From NCBI GenBank assembly GCA_019925095.2, contig CM034406.1, forward strand, positions 17,836,888-17,900,887: a stretch of 64,000 nucleotides of DNA, in the 5' to 3' direction. Source of the stretch: Dendrolimus kikuchii (Eukaryota > Arthropoda > Insecta > Lepidoptera > Lasiocampidae). Numbering within the stretch: the stretch's first letter is position 1; the number at the start of each line of letters is the position of its first letter. The translations under genes and the position numbers were made by a program. The notes under the pieces are model-generated. The model saw nothing but the letters and a program-made list of their open reading frames with translations, was not told the DNA's origin and ran no database searches. Shown here in pieces: positions 20,215-30,734 of the stretch.

Positions 20215-20520
20215 ACAAGCTTTTATTTAACTTGCAATGGATGTATGTAAGTTCGGGTGGAATCTTGCAAGTTAAATTTGACCAACTTCTCAGTTTTCGA
20301 TTGAGCTGAAATTTTGCACGCGTATGTATATCGCGTGACAATGCAATAATATGGTACCATGGAACTGATCTGATGATGGAGTCGAAAGGTGGCCATAGGA
20401 ACTCCTGTACTAAAACAAGATAGACCCGTCGTGTTTGGGCTCATTTTACTTGTCTTGGCTAGCACTCTGCTGCTACATGATATCCAGGATCGCAAAAGCT
20501 TGTATTTAAAAACTTTTTTT
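20215..20520. repeat. Interspersed repeat with inverted ends
   Basis: Ends acaagcttttatttaacttg and cgcaaaagcttgtatttaaa are partly inverted. The body (cagttttcgattgagctgaa; gcgtgacaatgcaataatat; atggtaccatggaac) looks like a repeat that is widespread in Lepidoptera. Frames on both strands here are repeat sequence. No second copy in this window. Confidence 0.4.
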
Positions 20521-21044
20521 TATTTCGTTTTCTTAGCGCCCGACATTTTCGTGAGATGCACTCTATACGTAATTCACGTACTATGTACACATGACGTTTC
20601 ATTAGAGTTTAAATATTTCTATACAAACAATATATATTATTGCTTTAACCTTTATTTAAATTAAACAAGAGTTTAAATTCCGGACCATCTTCGTTACTAA
20701 GTAGAGATATTGCACTGTAATTCATACGACCTTGGCAGTGTCTTGCCGTTTACTTACGAGAATATACAAAATACGGGTTGGTTTCATTACCTACACTAGC
20801 GGGCCACGCTTCATTATAGCTCAATTGTTAGACAAGGCAATCCATCGATTACTTTGCGAATTTTGCGTACACAAACATACGGAAGTAGAACATTTTGCAT
20901 TAAAGGGCAGATTATAAGACATGACACCTTAAAAAAGAGCTCGTATATGGCGCTGTGGGAAAACTCGACTGGGAACTAATTCCATTCTTCTAGGAGGAAC
21001 AAATCAGTGTTTATAATTTATGACTAACAGATGTAATTTGTTAA
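20521..21044. other. No gene seen
   Basis: Nothing recognisable. Confidence 0.4.
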
Positions 21045-21165
21045 CTAGCGGTTCTGGATGACGTTGTCCTGCCCTGAAAAAATAAAACTCTAGAACCCGA
21101 TTCCAGCGCCATCTACCGGGTCTAATTGTGAATCTAAACCATCGGGGACCTCATTCAAACACTAT
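21045..21165 (-). mobile_element. HelE Helitron-like repeat, copy 1 (partial)
   Basis: The sense 3' end reads ..gacaacgtcatccagaaccGCTAG|T. The block agcgccatctaccgggtcta and the tctaaaccatc phrase identify the family. The 5' part is lost. Confidence 0.55.
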
Positions 21166-21398
21166 TTTTTTACACATTAAGTTACATTATTCATGTTTTA
21201 GTAGGGATCCCTAACTTTTTCTAGTAATAAATATAGGATATATTAATCTGGGATAATGTAGCATTCTAATGGTGAAAGAATTTTTGAAATCGATCCAGTA
21301 GTTTTTAACTTTATTCGTTACAAACATACAAAAATACATATTAGTAACACTAGTATATTTTTCATGCTGTATTTTTTGTGTAATATTATACGATGTAC

Positions 21399-21607
21399 AT
21401 ACATACATAACTTCACGCCAGTTCCCTTGCGGCGTAGGCACGAACAACAGAGCGCCATTTAGGCCCATTCTTACACACCTCACTTGCTTCTTTGACATTC
21501 ATAACTCTTGTCATGCACGCTCGTCTGTTCTTAAGGCTCCTGACATCACCTTCTGCTAGTACACGATCAATTTGATCATGGAAGGTGTGTCGTGGCCTTC
21601 CACGACT
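21399..21607 (-). mobile_element. LINE-G 3' end, copy 3
   Basis: 209 bp with a perfect 13-bp TSD TTATACGATGTAC (21386-21398 and 21608-21620). It is truncated within the GRPRHTFHDQ segment. The frame is open to the ELA stop. Confidence 0.85.
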
Positions 21608-21904
21608 TTATACGATGTACTTTATGAAATAAGCCTATCTTCATAACCCAAAGGTTTTCATTTTAATTGTGTAACATTTGAGGGGTACATTTCTCTATTT
21701 TATGGAAACGACGTCATTTGTCACGATATAAGGTAGGTACAGACCGAGATTCATTTCAATCCATTCAGTAATTGTCACGTGGTGTTCGATCAGACAGATA
21801 AACATTCTAAAGTTGTATTTTTGGCATCTGCTTGACCGAATTAGACGTCATGATTTTTTTTTCTATTTTTAAATTTATTGTACCATCTTTAAACTCCTTA
21901 CATT

Positions 21905-22600
21905 ACAACTAGTGGTCGCCCGTGGTCGAAATTCGACCATAATAATTAATTTAAATTATAAGTTTGAACAAGGTTAAGGTTCTCTTGGCAAAGACTATAT
22001 ACTTCTATAATCACAGATTTCGCTAAGGCTACACCGTTAATTTGACTTTAACAATAAACAAAAGAGTACGAAATATATGCGTGTGTGTGTCAAATACATG
22101 GTAGTGTGTGTAATGTTTTTTTTATTGATTTCATGTATTTATTATGCATAATTAAAAAAAATATAGCATTCTGCATTCCTTCTCTATATAAACTACTAGC
22201 GGCCCCGGCAGACGTTGTCTTACTCTGAAAAAATAAAAATCTAGGACCCGATCCCAGCGCCACGTACCGGTTCCAATTGTGGATATAAGCCATCCGGGGA
22301 CCCACTCAAACGCACAAAAACAAAATCACCAAAATCGCTCCAGGTGATTAGGAGGATTCTAGAACCCGATCTCAGCGCCACCTACCGGTTCCGACGAAAT
22401 AAAAAGTATCCTATGTCCGTCTCCTGGTTCTAAGCTACCTCCCCACCAATTTTCAGCCAAATCGGTACAACCGTTCTTCAGTTATAAATAGTGTAACTAA
22501 CACGACTTTCTTTTATATATATAGAAAGTGTGCGAAATTCCCTACTCCTACGTCCGCGCAATTTTCGTAAAAAGGGGTACAAAGTTTTTGCTTCACGTTT
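21905..22600 (+). repeat. RepX repeat, copy 1, split by HelE
   Basis: Flanks on both sides of the HelE copy match 56540-56835 (inverted there). Left: agtggtcgcccgtggtcgaa ... gtgtgtcaaatacatggtagt ... ctctatataaacta. Right: cgaaattccctactcctacg, cgcgcaattttcgtaaaaag. Copy 2 is uninterrupted and serves as an empty site. Confidence 0.6.
22196..22525 (-). mobile_element. HelE Helitron-like repeat, copy 2
   Basis: 330 bp. Sense start TCTATATATATAAAAGAAAG; sense end gacaacgtctgccggggccGCTAG|T, with a short hairpin just before it. Contains two ctagaacccgatcycagcgc blocks. Inserted in RepX. Confidence 0.65.
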
Positions 22601-22844
22601 TAATATGTATCATAGATGATTAAATTATAGGTGACGTTCATTGACTGTGAGTATTGCGATTATAATAATTACCTAGATGAAGGTAAAATAGTAGGTTGTT
22701 TAGGTTAATACTGGAACTGAAAATCAGCGCTGTGTTAGCTCCTGACATACCATAATGCTGAGTTTCCAGCCTCATTGCCGTGAATTTTACTAATAAATAG
22801 ATTAGTGAAATCCTTGTATTTTATGTGTGTGCATTTATTTGCGA

Positions 22845-23062
22845 AAATATTTTTTTATTTTTTTATTGCGTGAGTTCAGCAGACAGGCAGACGGCCCACT
22901 TGATGGAAAGCGGTTACCATCGCCTATGGATATTTGTAACACCAAAGGTGCTACAAATGCGCTGCGGCTCTTTTAAGGGAGACTGGAACCTGGTCACTAA
23001 TGCCGGAACACAACACAAGGTTGTTATGGCGGCATACTCTAGACCAGGGGTGGTAGCCATCC
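22845..23062 (-). mobile_element. RepA retroposon, copy 4 (5'-truncated)
   Basis: Poly(T) at 22845-22866 marks the tail. The copy ends at gtggtagccatcca, so the sense 5' third is missing. The frame at 22825-23088 is RepA sequence. Confidence 0.7.
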
Positions 23063-23174
23063 AATATTCATACAATATTATAATATAATATTGTATAATA
23101 TTTTTCTTTCTTTCTTTCTCGATTACAATAATAACGCTACAGATCATAACTATCAATGTCAAGATATAAATTGT

Positions 23175-23240
23175 AATCTATATAATGTTCAATTAACCTT
23201 AACCTAAGAAGGTTAAGGTTAATTGAAGATTATATAGATT
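23175..23240. repeat. 30-bp-arm hairpin
   Basis: Arms 23175-23204 and 23211-23240 pair over 30 bp with one mismatch around a 6-nt loop (TAAGAA). The core is caattaaccttaacc / ggttaaggttaattg. No repeat match elsewhere in the window. Confidence 0.7.
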
Positions 23241-23967
23241 TAATCAAAAGTTCAATCGTCGGACTACATGGAAAGTAAAAGTAAATAGAACAATGATAAT
23301 CTTGTCTCAAAGCCATATTCCGGATCACGCAACCGCTGCAAGGGTCTATTGAAGGAAAATAACAGTTTAATTGTGGTAAATAAGCAATTAACTTTGCTAC
23401 CTTTGTACAAAGAAAAATCTAGACAGTAAACTGCTCTGCCAAGCACGAATTGAATTAGTATAATAGATCTTTACTTTTAATTCTATATATCAGGAATCAC
23501 CAATTAGTTTCGCTCGGGGTCCGTTTTAAGAAATGAACTGACCATCGCGGTGCGCACAACATTTTATACACAAACAAATGTAATAATGGACGGAAATAAC
23601 AAATGTATTTTTTACATATCAATGAGGAAAATTACATTTTTTATTGCGGGCTTTCTGTCTGAAGTTTTTTTTTTATTATTTCGCCTTCTGCTCCGTCGTG
23701 TGTTAAGATAGAGGTTCTTGTTTTTTTTTTGTTTACTTATGTTCTTATTATTATGACTCAACACCGCGAAAGGTAAGGGGTTTATTTTTATTTCTTATTT
23801 TTTCTTTTCTTTTTCGAAACTTATCTGCTATTACATTTATTACTAATGCTGATTTTTACACTGTCTTATTTAGTATGTACTTAATGACTATTTTTTGCTT
23901 TAATACCTATCTATTGTATACTTTCTTACTTCTATATATGTTACACTTCTATTCTTGTTTATCTATA
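23241..23967. other. No gene seen
   Basis: AT-rich with T-rich tracts; nothing recognisable. Confidence 0.4.
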
Positions 23968-24098
23968 TCTATACTAATATTATAAAGCTGAAGAGTTTGT
24001 TTGTTTGTTTAAACGCGCTAATCTCAGGAACTGCGAGTCCGATTTGAAAATTATTTCAGTGTTGAATAGTACATTTATCGAGGAAGGCTATATTATAT
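23968..24098 (+). mobile_element. HelC Helitron-like repeat, copy 2 (3'-truncated)
   Basis: Starts TCTATACTAATATTATAAAG, continues gctgaagagtttgtttg and ctcaggaactg, and breaks off after atcgaggaaggctata without a CTAG end. Confidence 0.6.
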
Positions 24099-24474
24099 TT
24101 TCAAAAAAATTAGGGATCCTTACTAAAAGTCCAATAATGTAACCCAAGGTGTAAAAAAATGACCCGAAAAAATCCTTACACGGCGTGCGCTGCGAAAACT
24201 ATTGATAATAGAAGAAAACAATGTACTACCACTTTGCAGAACATATAATTGTCTACAAAAAATATCGCGTAACCATATGTCTAACTATTGTAGTTATCTC
24301 ACAATAAGTGTTTTCTTTTATTTTTTTAAATAATTAAAATGCCGTCGCTTCAAAAACTCTTTATTTTGTATCTTGGTATTAATCCTTATCAAAATTACTC
24401 CACATTCAATTCAATTCGAACGTTTCATTCAAAAGATATCGCGATATTTAAAATGTAAGTATTAGTGTTGTAGC

Positions 24475-24695
24475 TCAATATACTAATATTGTTTGATTGA
24501 ACGCGCTAATCTCAGGAATTACTGGTCTGATTTGAAAAATTCTTTCAGTGTTGGATAACCCATTTATTGAGGAAGGCTATAGGCTATATATCATCACGCT
24601 AAGACCAATAGGAGCGGAGCACCAATGAAGAATGTTTCAAAATCGGAGGGTTTTGAAAGCAAATTCCACGCGGACGACGTCGTGGGCACAGCTAG
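24475..24695 (+). mobile_element. HelC Helitron-like repeat, copy 3
   Basis: Starts near tcaatatactaatattg and ends CCACGCGGACGACGTCGTGG..AGCTAG; the base after CTAG is C rather than T. Internal blocks are as in copy 1. Confidence 0.6.
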
Positions 24696-24881
24696 CATTC
24701 TTATACATGTTTATTTACTTAAGGGTTGGTTACGGTATTTTACTACTATAGTTTCTTAAACACTGGGAATACATATGTGACAATATGTATGCAGCGTTAG
24801 TTACTGGCATTTCGTTTAACCACTTTTTCTGTCTGAAGTTTGGAGTGAAATTGGTGCAAGCTATTGACATTAAATCATAAA

Positions 24882-25543
24882 TCTCATATATAAAATTCTC
24901 ATGTCACAATGTTCGTTCCCATACTCCTCCGAAACGGCTTGACCGATTCTCATGAAATTTTGTGTGGATGTTGGGTAGGTCTGAGAATCGGACAACATCT
25001 ATTTTTCATCCCCCTAAATGTTAAGGGTAGTCCACTCTAATTTTTTTTTAAATTTTTTTAGCATACAACGTTAAAAAATACATACAACCCTAAATTTTCA
25101 CCCCTCTACGATCAACCCCTATTTTATTTGTTAATTATAAACTTTAATTTTTTGGCAAGATTTTTAATCTTATTTTGTCATGACTTAGAATATAAAAAAT
25201 TATATTACTCTTAATTTTCCACCTCTCTACTATCAACCCCTATTTTTCCATCGCGATTTTTTTTTAACTATCAATCGATCAGTTATCCCAGCTAGATGTC
25301 TACCGTTGTCACCTCTCATCCAGCAAACATCACGGAGTAGGGATGAGTAGGGTTCCCGGATGGTTTCGATTCACTATTAGAACCGGTAGGTGGCGCTGAG
25401 ATCGGGTTTTGGAATCCTCCTAATCACCTGGAGCGATTTTGGTGATTTTATTTTTGTGTGTTTGAGTGGGTACCCGGATGGTTTAGATCGGGTTCTAGAA
25501 TTTTATTTTTTAAAGGCAGGACAACCTCTCCCGGGGCCGCTAG
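24882..25543 (+). mobile_element. HelE long form, copy 3 (full length)
   Basis: 662 bp. 5' end A|TCTCATATATAAAATTCTCA; 3' end GGGGCCGCTAG|T. The 5' half (cacaatgttcgttcccatac; ctccgaaacggcttgaccga; cccctctacgatcaacccct) is shared with 33262-33811. The 3' half is the HelE sequence (taggtggcgctgagatcggg; cctggagcgattttggtg). This shows that the short HelE copies are deletion derivatives or 3' fragments of a longer unit. Confidence 0.65.
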
Positions 25544-26239
25544 TATAATATAATAAAATAATAAATATATTCTTAATGAAGTTCATCTTCATCTTATTTG
25601 TATTAAATTACGTACTCTGTAGTGCAAGTAGCTGTGTTCTCGCGGTCCGCCATTTGGTGACCCCTGCTATATATGGTGCTGGCGCGATAAATAAATCATG
25701 AAACCCATTATCATTTCGTGTTTTAACACGTCTTTAGGTCTACTAAATAGTCTCAGAGACGCTGAAGATTGACCTTCACCCATCTGATTTAACAAATTAT
25801 ATTGATTTGTAAACTTGTCTATGATAGTTTACCATTTGAAGTGTTCATGGCTATTTTTGAAGTCTTCAAAGTATGGCAATAATATTTCATGAAAGGGTTT
25901 TTGCAGGCAAGCATATACGCTTATTTTTGTAATTAAATTATCTTTCTCATGATACCAATTTTTATTGGTTAATAGAACGGTGTAGTACCTTTATTGACTT
26001 AGCTGTTCATAGCTGCTTGCCAGGTAGTCATGAACAGAAATAAGTAGGCAAGCCTATCAAGGCGTACTCTCCATGTTAAAAACTATCAGTTGAAACTAAG
26101 TTTGTTCAGTTATCAAAAGAGTTGAACGTTATGAAAAAGATTGATTGAAATTAATTTAAATTAATATAATGTATGATATTATAAAATAATACAGGCACTC
26201 TTCCCTCTGGCAGCGATTTGTTACATACTTTATATTAAA
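25544..26239. other. No gene seen
   Basis: Nothing recognisable on either strand. Confidence 0.4.
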
Positions 26240-26714
26240 CTAACGGCCCGGTGCGGTTTCACCTGCGCTCTGTCCCGCTCCCGTGGTATATAGCGTGATG
26301 TTATATAGCCTATGACACTCCCTGTTAACGTAGCTTTCCAACAGTGAAAGAATTTTTTAAATCGGTTTAGTATATCCAGATATGACCACCTACAACGTCA
26401 CAAACTCACAAAGTACATCTCTATAATATTACATACATACATAACTTCACGCCAGTTCCCTTGCGGGGTAGGCACGAACAACAGAGTGCCATTTAGGCTT
26501 ATTCTTACACACCTCACTTGCCTCTTTGACATTCATAACTCTTGTCATGCAAGCTCGTCTGTTCTTAAGGCTCCTGACATCACCTTCTGCTAGTACACGA
26601 TCAATTTGATCATGGAAGGTGTGTCGTGGCCTTCCACGACTTCTGCATCCATCCACTTTTGCTTTGTATATCTGTTTAGTCATTCTTTCATCATGCATAT
26701 AATATTAGTATAGA
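26240..26714 (-). mobile_element. HelH Helitron-like repeat, copy 2, split by LINE-G
   Basis: The sense 3' end reads ggcccg..TTAG in place of CTAG. The sense 5' end is TCTATACTAATATTATA at about 26714. LINE-G copy 4 interrupts it at 26432-26697. Confidence 0.6.
26432..26697 (-). mobile_element. LINE-G 3' end, copy 4
   Basis: 266 bp flanked by a perfect 10-bp TSD TATAATATTA (26422-26431 and 26698-26707) made from HelH sequence. The minus frame (HDERMTKQIYKAKVDG to AYPARELA) is open to the stop. It differs from copy 2 at only a few bases. Confidence 0.85.
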
Positions 26715-26775
26715 TTAATTTATAATTTAGTTTATTTTTAAATATTCAGTTTAATTTATACTTTACTTTTATTTT

Positions 26776-27600
26776 CTTTCATTATAAAGTTCTAAACATG
26801 CCGTATCTGTACATTGAAGCTATTAAAAAAAAACAAATAGAATAGACTATATAAACGATGGAGAACACGATGCAATTTTTTAGATTTCTTGTCGGTTTGT
26901 GTTTGTTCGGGATTCACGTAAAAACTACTGCGCCGATTTCGATGCGGTTTTCGCTGATCGACAGCAAAATCTTAGTCTTAGAATAAGCGATACTTTCATC
27001 CTGGGAATCCCGCGGGATTTTTCTGGGAATGATTTAAGATGGCCGGATTAAAAAAATCGAATTCCAATGTGATTTTTTCACTGATCGATAGAAAAAGTAT
27101 GTAATAAAATGTCTGATATTTTTTATCCCGCGGGAATTTTCCCGGGGGCGGTTTATAGTTGTTCGGGTGCATAAAAATTACCTTATTCCGGCACAGTTTT
27201 CACTGAAATGATAGCTTACATTTGTTTTTAAATGCTGTGATATTTTGTATCCCGGGATTTTTTTTATTGCAGGAGATCAGCAGACAGGCAAACGGCCCAC
27301 TTGATGGAAAGCAGTTACCATCGCCTATTGGACATTTGCACCACCAAAGTTGCTATAAATGCGCTGCTGCTCTCTTAAGGGAGACTGGAACCTGGTCACT
27401 AATGCCGGAACACAACTCAAGGTTGTTATGGCGGCATACTTTAGAGCAGGGGTAGTAGCCATCCAGTCTGGCAAATGCCCTACCACCTGGCTGTGGGTTG
27501 TTAAATTGCCTCTTACAACAGGCCGGCCGGCCGCAGGAAATTATATTCTTTCTCCGTTCCTGCACGGATAAAATCCCGCGGGAATTTCAAGTCAAGTTTG
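26776..27600 (+). mobile_element. HelF Helitron-like repeat, copy 2, split by RepA
   Basis: The 5' part (attataaagttctaaacatg; cattgaagctattaa; gatggagaacacgatgcaat) matches 59150 onward. The element ends near 27600 after gggaatttcaagtcaag without the CTAG terminus. RepA copy 5 is inserted at 27258-27569. Confidence 0.6.
27258..27569 (-). mobile_element. RepA retroposon, copy 5 (inside HelF)
   Basis: Near full-length RepA, with the poly(T) tail side at 27258 and the sense 5' end ccgtgcaggaacggagaaag at 27569. Both flanks are HelF sequence (ttgtatcccggga on the left, atcccgcgggaatttc on the right). Confidence 0.75.
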
Positions 27601-27893
27601 ATAATAAAAATATGTCTCATCTGGTTATGTGATGGGTGCAGATCGATATTCAGCGTCTCCTCTACTATAAGAATTCCTCACATATTTATATCTCTAAATT
27701 TAAAAAATTCTATTCAAAGTATGAAGAATAACATATTGTCACCGCGAACCAAATACGACGCTTCCTTTTCTCGATAGCATTATTGACGGGTGGGAACCCT
27801 TACCCAGGGAACTCGTGCCGCCCGCTCACGCTCCCACTCCGCTTGTAGCTGCTAAGCTATCACAACTACACGTTATTAATATTAAGCTTACAA

Positions 27894-28167
27894 GGAGTTT
27901 TTGGCGAGAATTGAAAGGAGATGTGACGCTGTGCAGTTTTATTTTCTAAAAATGTGTAAAATTACTCTAAAATGAACAATAGTTGTAGGATATTGATAGT
28001 TTTTGAGTAGTAAATTATGTGTGTTTGTGAGAAATGGGAACTGTAAAGTCAAATGTGGCCTTTCGAGTTTTCACATGAACTCCGTTGAATGGTGTGGATC
28101 GTAGCCTACAATACAACTGCGCCTGGCTTAAAGGCCTAGTTGCCAAGCCATAAACATTAAAAAGAAA
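27894..28167 (+). mobile_element. RetJ retroposon, copy 3
   Basis: Begins at the same base as copies 1 and 2 (gagtttttggcgagaattga) and ends gccaagccataaacattaaaa. It is flanked by a perfect 10-bp TSD AAGCTTACAA (27884-27893, 28168-28177). It lacks ~40 bp near the 3' end compared with copies 1 and 2. Confidence 0.75.
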
Positions 28168-28490
28168 AAGCTTACAAAGCACTCGTATATATTTAAGAAG
28201 GTTAAATACGTGTTACAGTATTTAATAAAGCATGAAGCGAGAATATCACGCGCGCCATATTTACAATCGGAAAGTGTTTGTTGAAGTCTTATAATATTAT
28301 TCATTTTGACAAGTGTGATTAAGAGTTTGGCAAACACATGATACATTTTATAATAAACAGAAAACATATTTTAAAATATAAAAGAGCGGAAGTTATTTTA
28401 AAAGGCCTTGCTGTCACCGCCTTTTAGTATCACGATAAAGTAATTTTAATTATTTGACTCTAGAGTTATGACGTCATAATTGACTACCGA

Positions 28491-28790
28491 AGCCGTGGTA
28501 GCTTAATGGTTAGCGCAGACGTACCTAACAGAAAGGGCGCGAGTTCGAACTCTGCCTGGAAGCATGCACCACTTGGGCAGTTTTCTGACCTAATGTGCAT
28601 ATTGTTACAATTATTACCACGTGCTAAGAATAAAAAACATCGTGATGAAACCTGCAGATCGAGATAACCGATGTGTCAAACCTGCCAAGCCGCTTGGAGG
28701 GCTTGGACAAACGTGGCGGGTTTACTGTCCGTTCCCTTATAATTGGAGGCCCGAGACCAGCAGTGGACTTTATGGGCTATTATTAATATA
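28491..28790 (+). mobile_element. tRNA-derived SINE, copy 1
   Basis: The 5' end is tRNA-like, with A-box region TGGTAGCTTAATGG (28496-28509) and B box GAGTTCGAACTC (28541-28552), 32 nt apart as in a pol III tRNA promoter. A tRNA-unrelated body follows (gtgatgaaacctgcagatcg; ggaggcccgagaccagcagt; ggactttatgggct) and a (TTA)n-like tail. This body is typical of lepidopteran SINEs. It is not a functional tRNA, since the acceptor stem does not close. Confidence 0.8.
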
Positions 28791-28793
28791 ATA

Positions 28794-29460
28794 TTAGGAT
28801 ATGCCCGCGACTTCGTCTACGCTTGACTTGAAACTCTCGCGGGATTGTCGAGACACAAAATACCGCAGCATTTGAAAAAGAAAGTAACCCATAGTGAAAA
28901 CCGTGACGGAATAAGCTAATATTTACGCACCCGAACAACTACAAACCGCTCCCGGGAAATTTCACGCGGGATTCCCGGGATAAAAAATACCACACATTTT
29001 ATTACATTAAATTTGCTGTCGTGTACTAACAGAAGGTGATGTCAGGAGCCTTAAGAACAGACGAGCTTGCATGACAAGAGTTATGAATGTCAAAGAGGCA
29101 AGTAAGGTGTGTAAGAATAAGCCTAAATGGCACTCTGTTGTTCGTGCCTACCCCGCAAGGGAACTGGCGTGAAGTTATGTATGTATGTATGTAAATTTGC
29201 TGTCGATGAGTAAAAAGATTGGAAATCAATTCCCAGAATAAAAAGTAGCGCAGAGTTTAAGTCTAAGAATTAGCTGACGATCAGCGAAAACCGCATCGAA
29301 ATCGGCCAAGTAGTTTTTAAGTGAATCCCGAACAAACAGATAAACCTACAGGAAATCTAAAAAAATGCATCGTGTTCTCCATCGTTTATAAAGTCTACTT
29401 TTTTTTTAAATGTCTTCAATGTACAGATATGTCAAGTTTAGAATATTATAATATTATAGA
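28794..29460 (-). mobile_element. HelF Helitron-like repeat, copy 3, split by LINE-G
   Basis: Sense 5' end TCTATAATATTATAATATTC at 29460; sense 3' end cgcgggcatatCCTAA|T at 28794, with CTAA in place of CTAG (still CTRR). LINE-G copy 5 interrupts it. Confidence 0.65.
29022..29191 (+). mobile_element. LINE-G 3' end, copy 5
   Basis: 170 bp with a perfect 14-bp TSD TAAATTTGCTGTCG (29008-29021, 29192-29205). Reads VLTEGDVRSLKNRRACM-type sequence through the ELA stop, then tail (TATG)n. Confidence 0.85.
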
Positions 29461-29767
29461 TATTATAATTGACTAGACCCATACAAAAACAAGGAAGCTG
29501 TAACACTTTGTATGGTAATAAAAATCGGCAGACAAACACGTAATGAACATTATTTTTGCTCAGATCATTTTCATACATTACAAACAGGTTTTTTTGCAAT
29601 GAATTACACTATTTAATCATGTTTTAAATGTCTAGATTACGCCACTACTAAAGTTAGATATTACAGTAGAATTTTTTTTATATTAACAGTACATAGCAGC
29701 TCGTTCCAGCCTTTTATACTATCTTCTGTATAAAGTTTTATTTTGCCAAACATATAGGGCATTTATG
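29461..29767. other. No gene seen
   Basis: AT-rich spacer. Confidence 0.4.
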
Positions 29768-29950
29768 CAGGGCGTTCCATTAGTAGCTCACAACGCCCAA
29801 AACGCTCCGCTAACCGTTCTAAAAGGCGACCGCGGTCGTTGTGGTCGTGGCGAAAACGTCACCATGTCAAAAGGTGGGTCGAATAATCGTTCCACTTGGG
29901 TTTGCGATTGTAACGCCGGCAAGCAAGTGGAGCGGGTAAAATCGACAAAT
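29768..29950. mobile_element. RepK TIR element, copy 3 (one end lost)
   Basis: Begins CAGGGCGTTCCATTAGTAGC and carries cgaccgcggtcgttgtggtc and gttccacttgggtttgcgat, in reverse order relative to 15591-15858. The other terminus is missing. Confidence 0.6.
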
Positions 29951-30088
29951 AAGAACAAGGTATAGATTTCATGTGTTACAAGAATAATATATTTTTAGAC
30001 TACATTTATCAATCAATGAATTTCAATATTATATCTTCAATATTTTTTCTTTGTAGCAAAGTATATATTTTGACAACAAAGTATCGTA

Positions 30089-30434
30089 TTATTATTTGAA
30101 CAGTATGCGGCGTTTAAGAGAGCAAATTGTGGAAAGAAATTTCTGGGATTTTGTACCACGATAATGCGCCTTCGCACAAAGCCATCATTGTGAACGAATT
30201 TTTGACCAAAATCTCAACAAATACCATCGGGCAACCACCTTAATGACCAGATATGGCTCCAGCTGACTTCTTCCTTTCTCTAAACTCAAATTACCACTTC
30301 GTGGCACTCGTATTCATTCGGTAGAAGACATAAAGGAGAATTCGCGACGAGAACTAAACTCAATTCCAGAAAAAGCGTTTAAAAAATGTTTTGATGATTG
30401 GATTATTCGTTGGCCTAAGTGTATCCAGCTTTAG
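30089..30434 (+). pseudogene. Mariner (DD34D) transposase C-terminal relic
   Basis: Reads YYLNSMRRLREQIVE, then HDNAPSHKAIIVNEFLTK with the second catalytic Asp (HDNAPSH at about 30157), then MAPADFFL with the third. The spacing between these two aspartates is 34 residues, counting two codons now read as stops, which is diagnostic of mariner DD34D. After a frameshift it continues KLKLPLRGTR, VEDIKENSRREL and FKKCFDDWIIRWPKCI to a stop at 30432-30434. Two stops and a frameshift make it dead. The N-terminal half, first Asp and TIRs are not seen; a GC-rich retroelement tail begins 20 bp downstream. Confidence 0.8.
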
Positions 30435-30452
30435 TCCGATGCGCATGTCATC

Positions 30453-30732
30453 GTACCATGTTTTTTTATTGCGTGAGTTCAGCAGGCAGGCAGACGGCCA
30501 GGAGAGGCCGCCCCCTGTTTATGGGGCGGCCCACCGCTCGCCGGGGTCGCGGATCAAGGCTCACGCTACATACCGTGACCCCGGCACTAATGCGGAAGAA
30601 GGCTCCCATGGGGTTTTAGTGGGTATACCGGCGTCGGTCGTATTGATTAATCGACGTCGGGGAGCCCCACACACCGGCCGCGTCGATCCCCACGCGGCTG
30701 ACGGTGCGGTAACGCATTTCCCCATGTAAAAA
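30453..30732 (-). mobile_element. Non-LTR 3' end sharing its tail with RepA
   Basis: On the minus strand a GC-rich body (aacgcgtt-like gcgttaccgcaccgtcag; gtgtggggctccccgacg; cccactaaaaccccatggga; ttcttccgcattagtgccgg) ends in ctgcctgcctgctgaactca then cgcaataaaaaaa. The last ~45 bp are almost the same as the RepA 3' end, while the rest is unrelated to RepA. The body resembles 3' UTRs of insect LINEs. Confidence 0.55.
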
Positions 30733-30734
30733 AA

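Noticed and set aside
28491..28565. Functional tRNA gene
   Set aside because: Has A and B boxes but no closing acceptor stem, and the SINE body follows directly.
30391..30729. 112-codon + frame and 101-codon - frame in GC-rich sequence
   Set aside because: Both lie in non-LTR 3' UTR-like sequence; open in both directions because of base composition.
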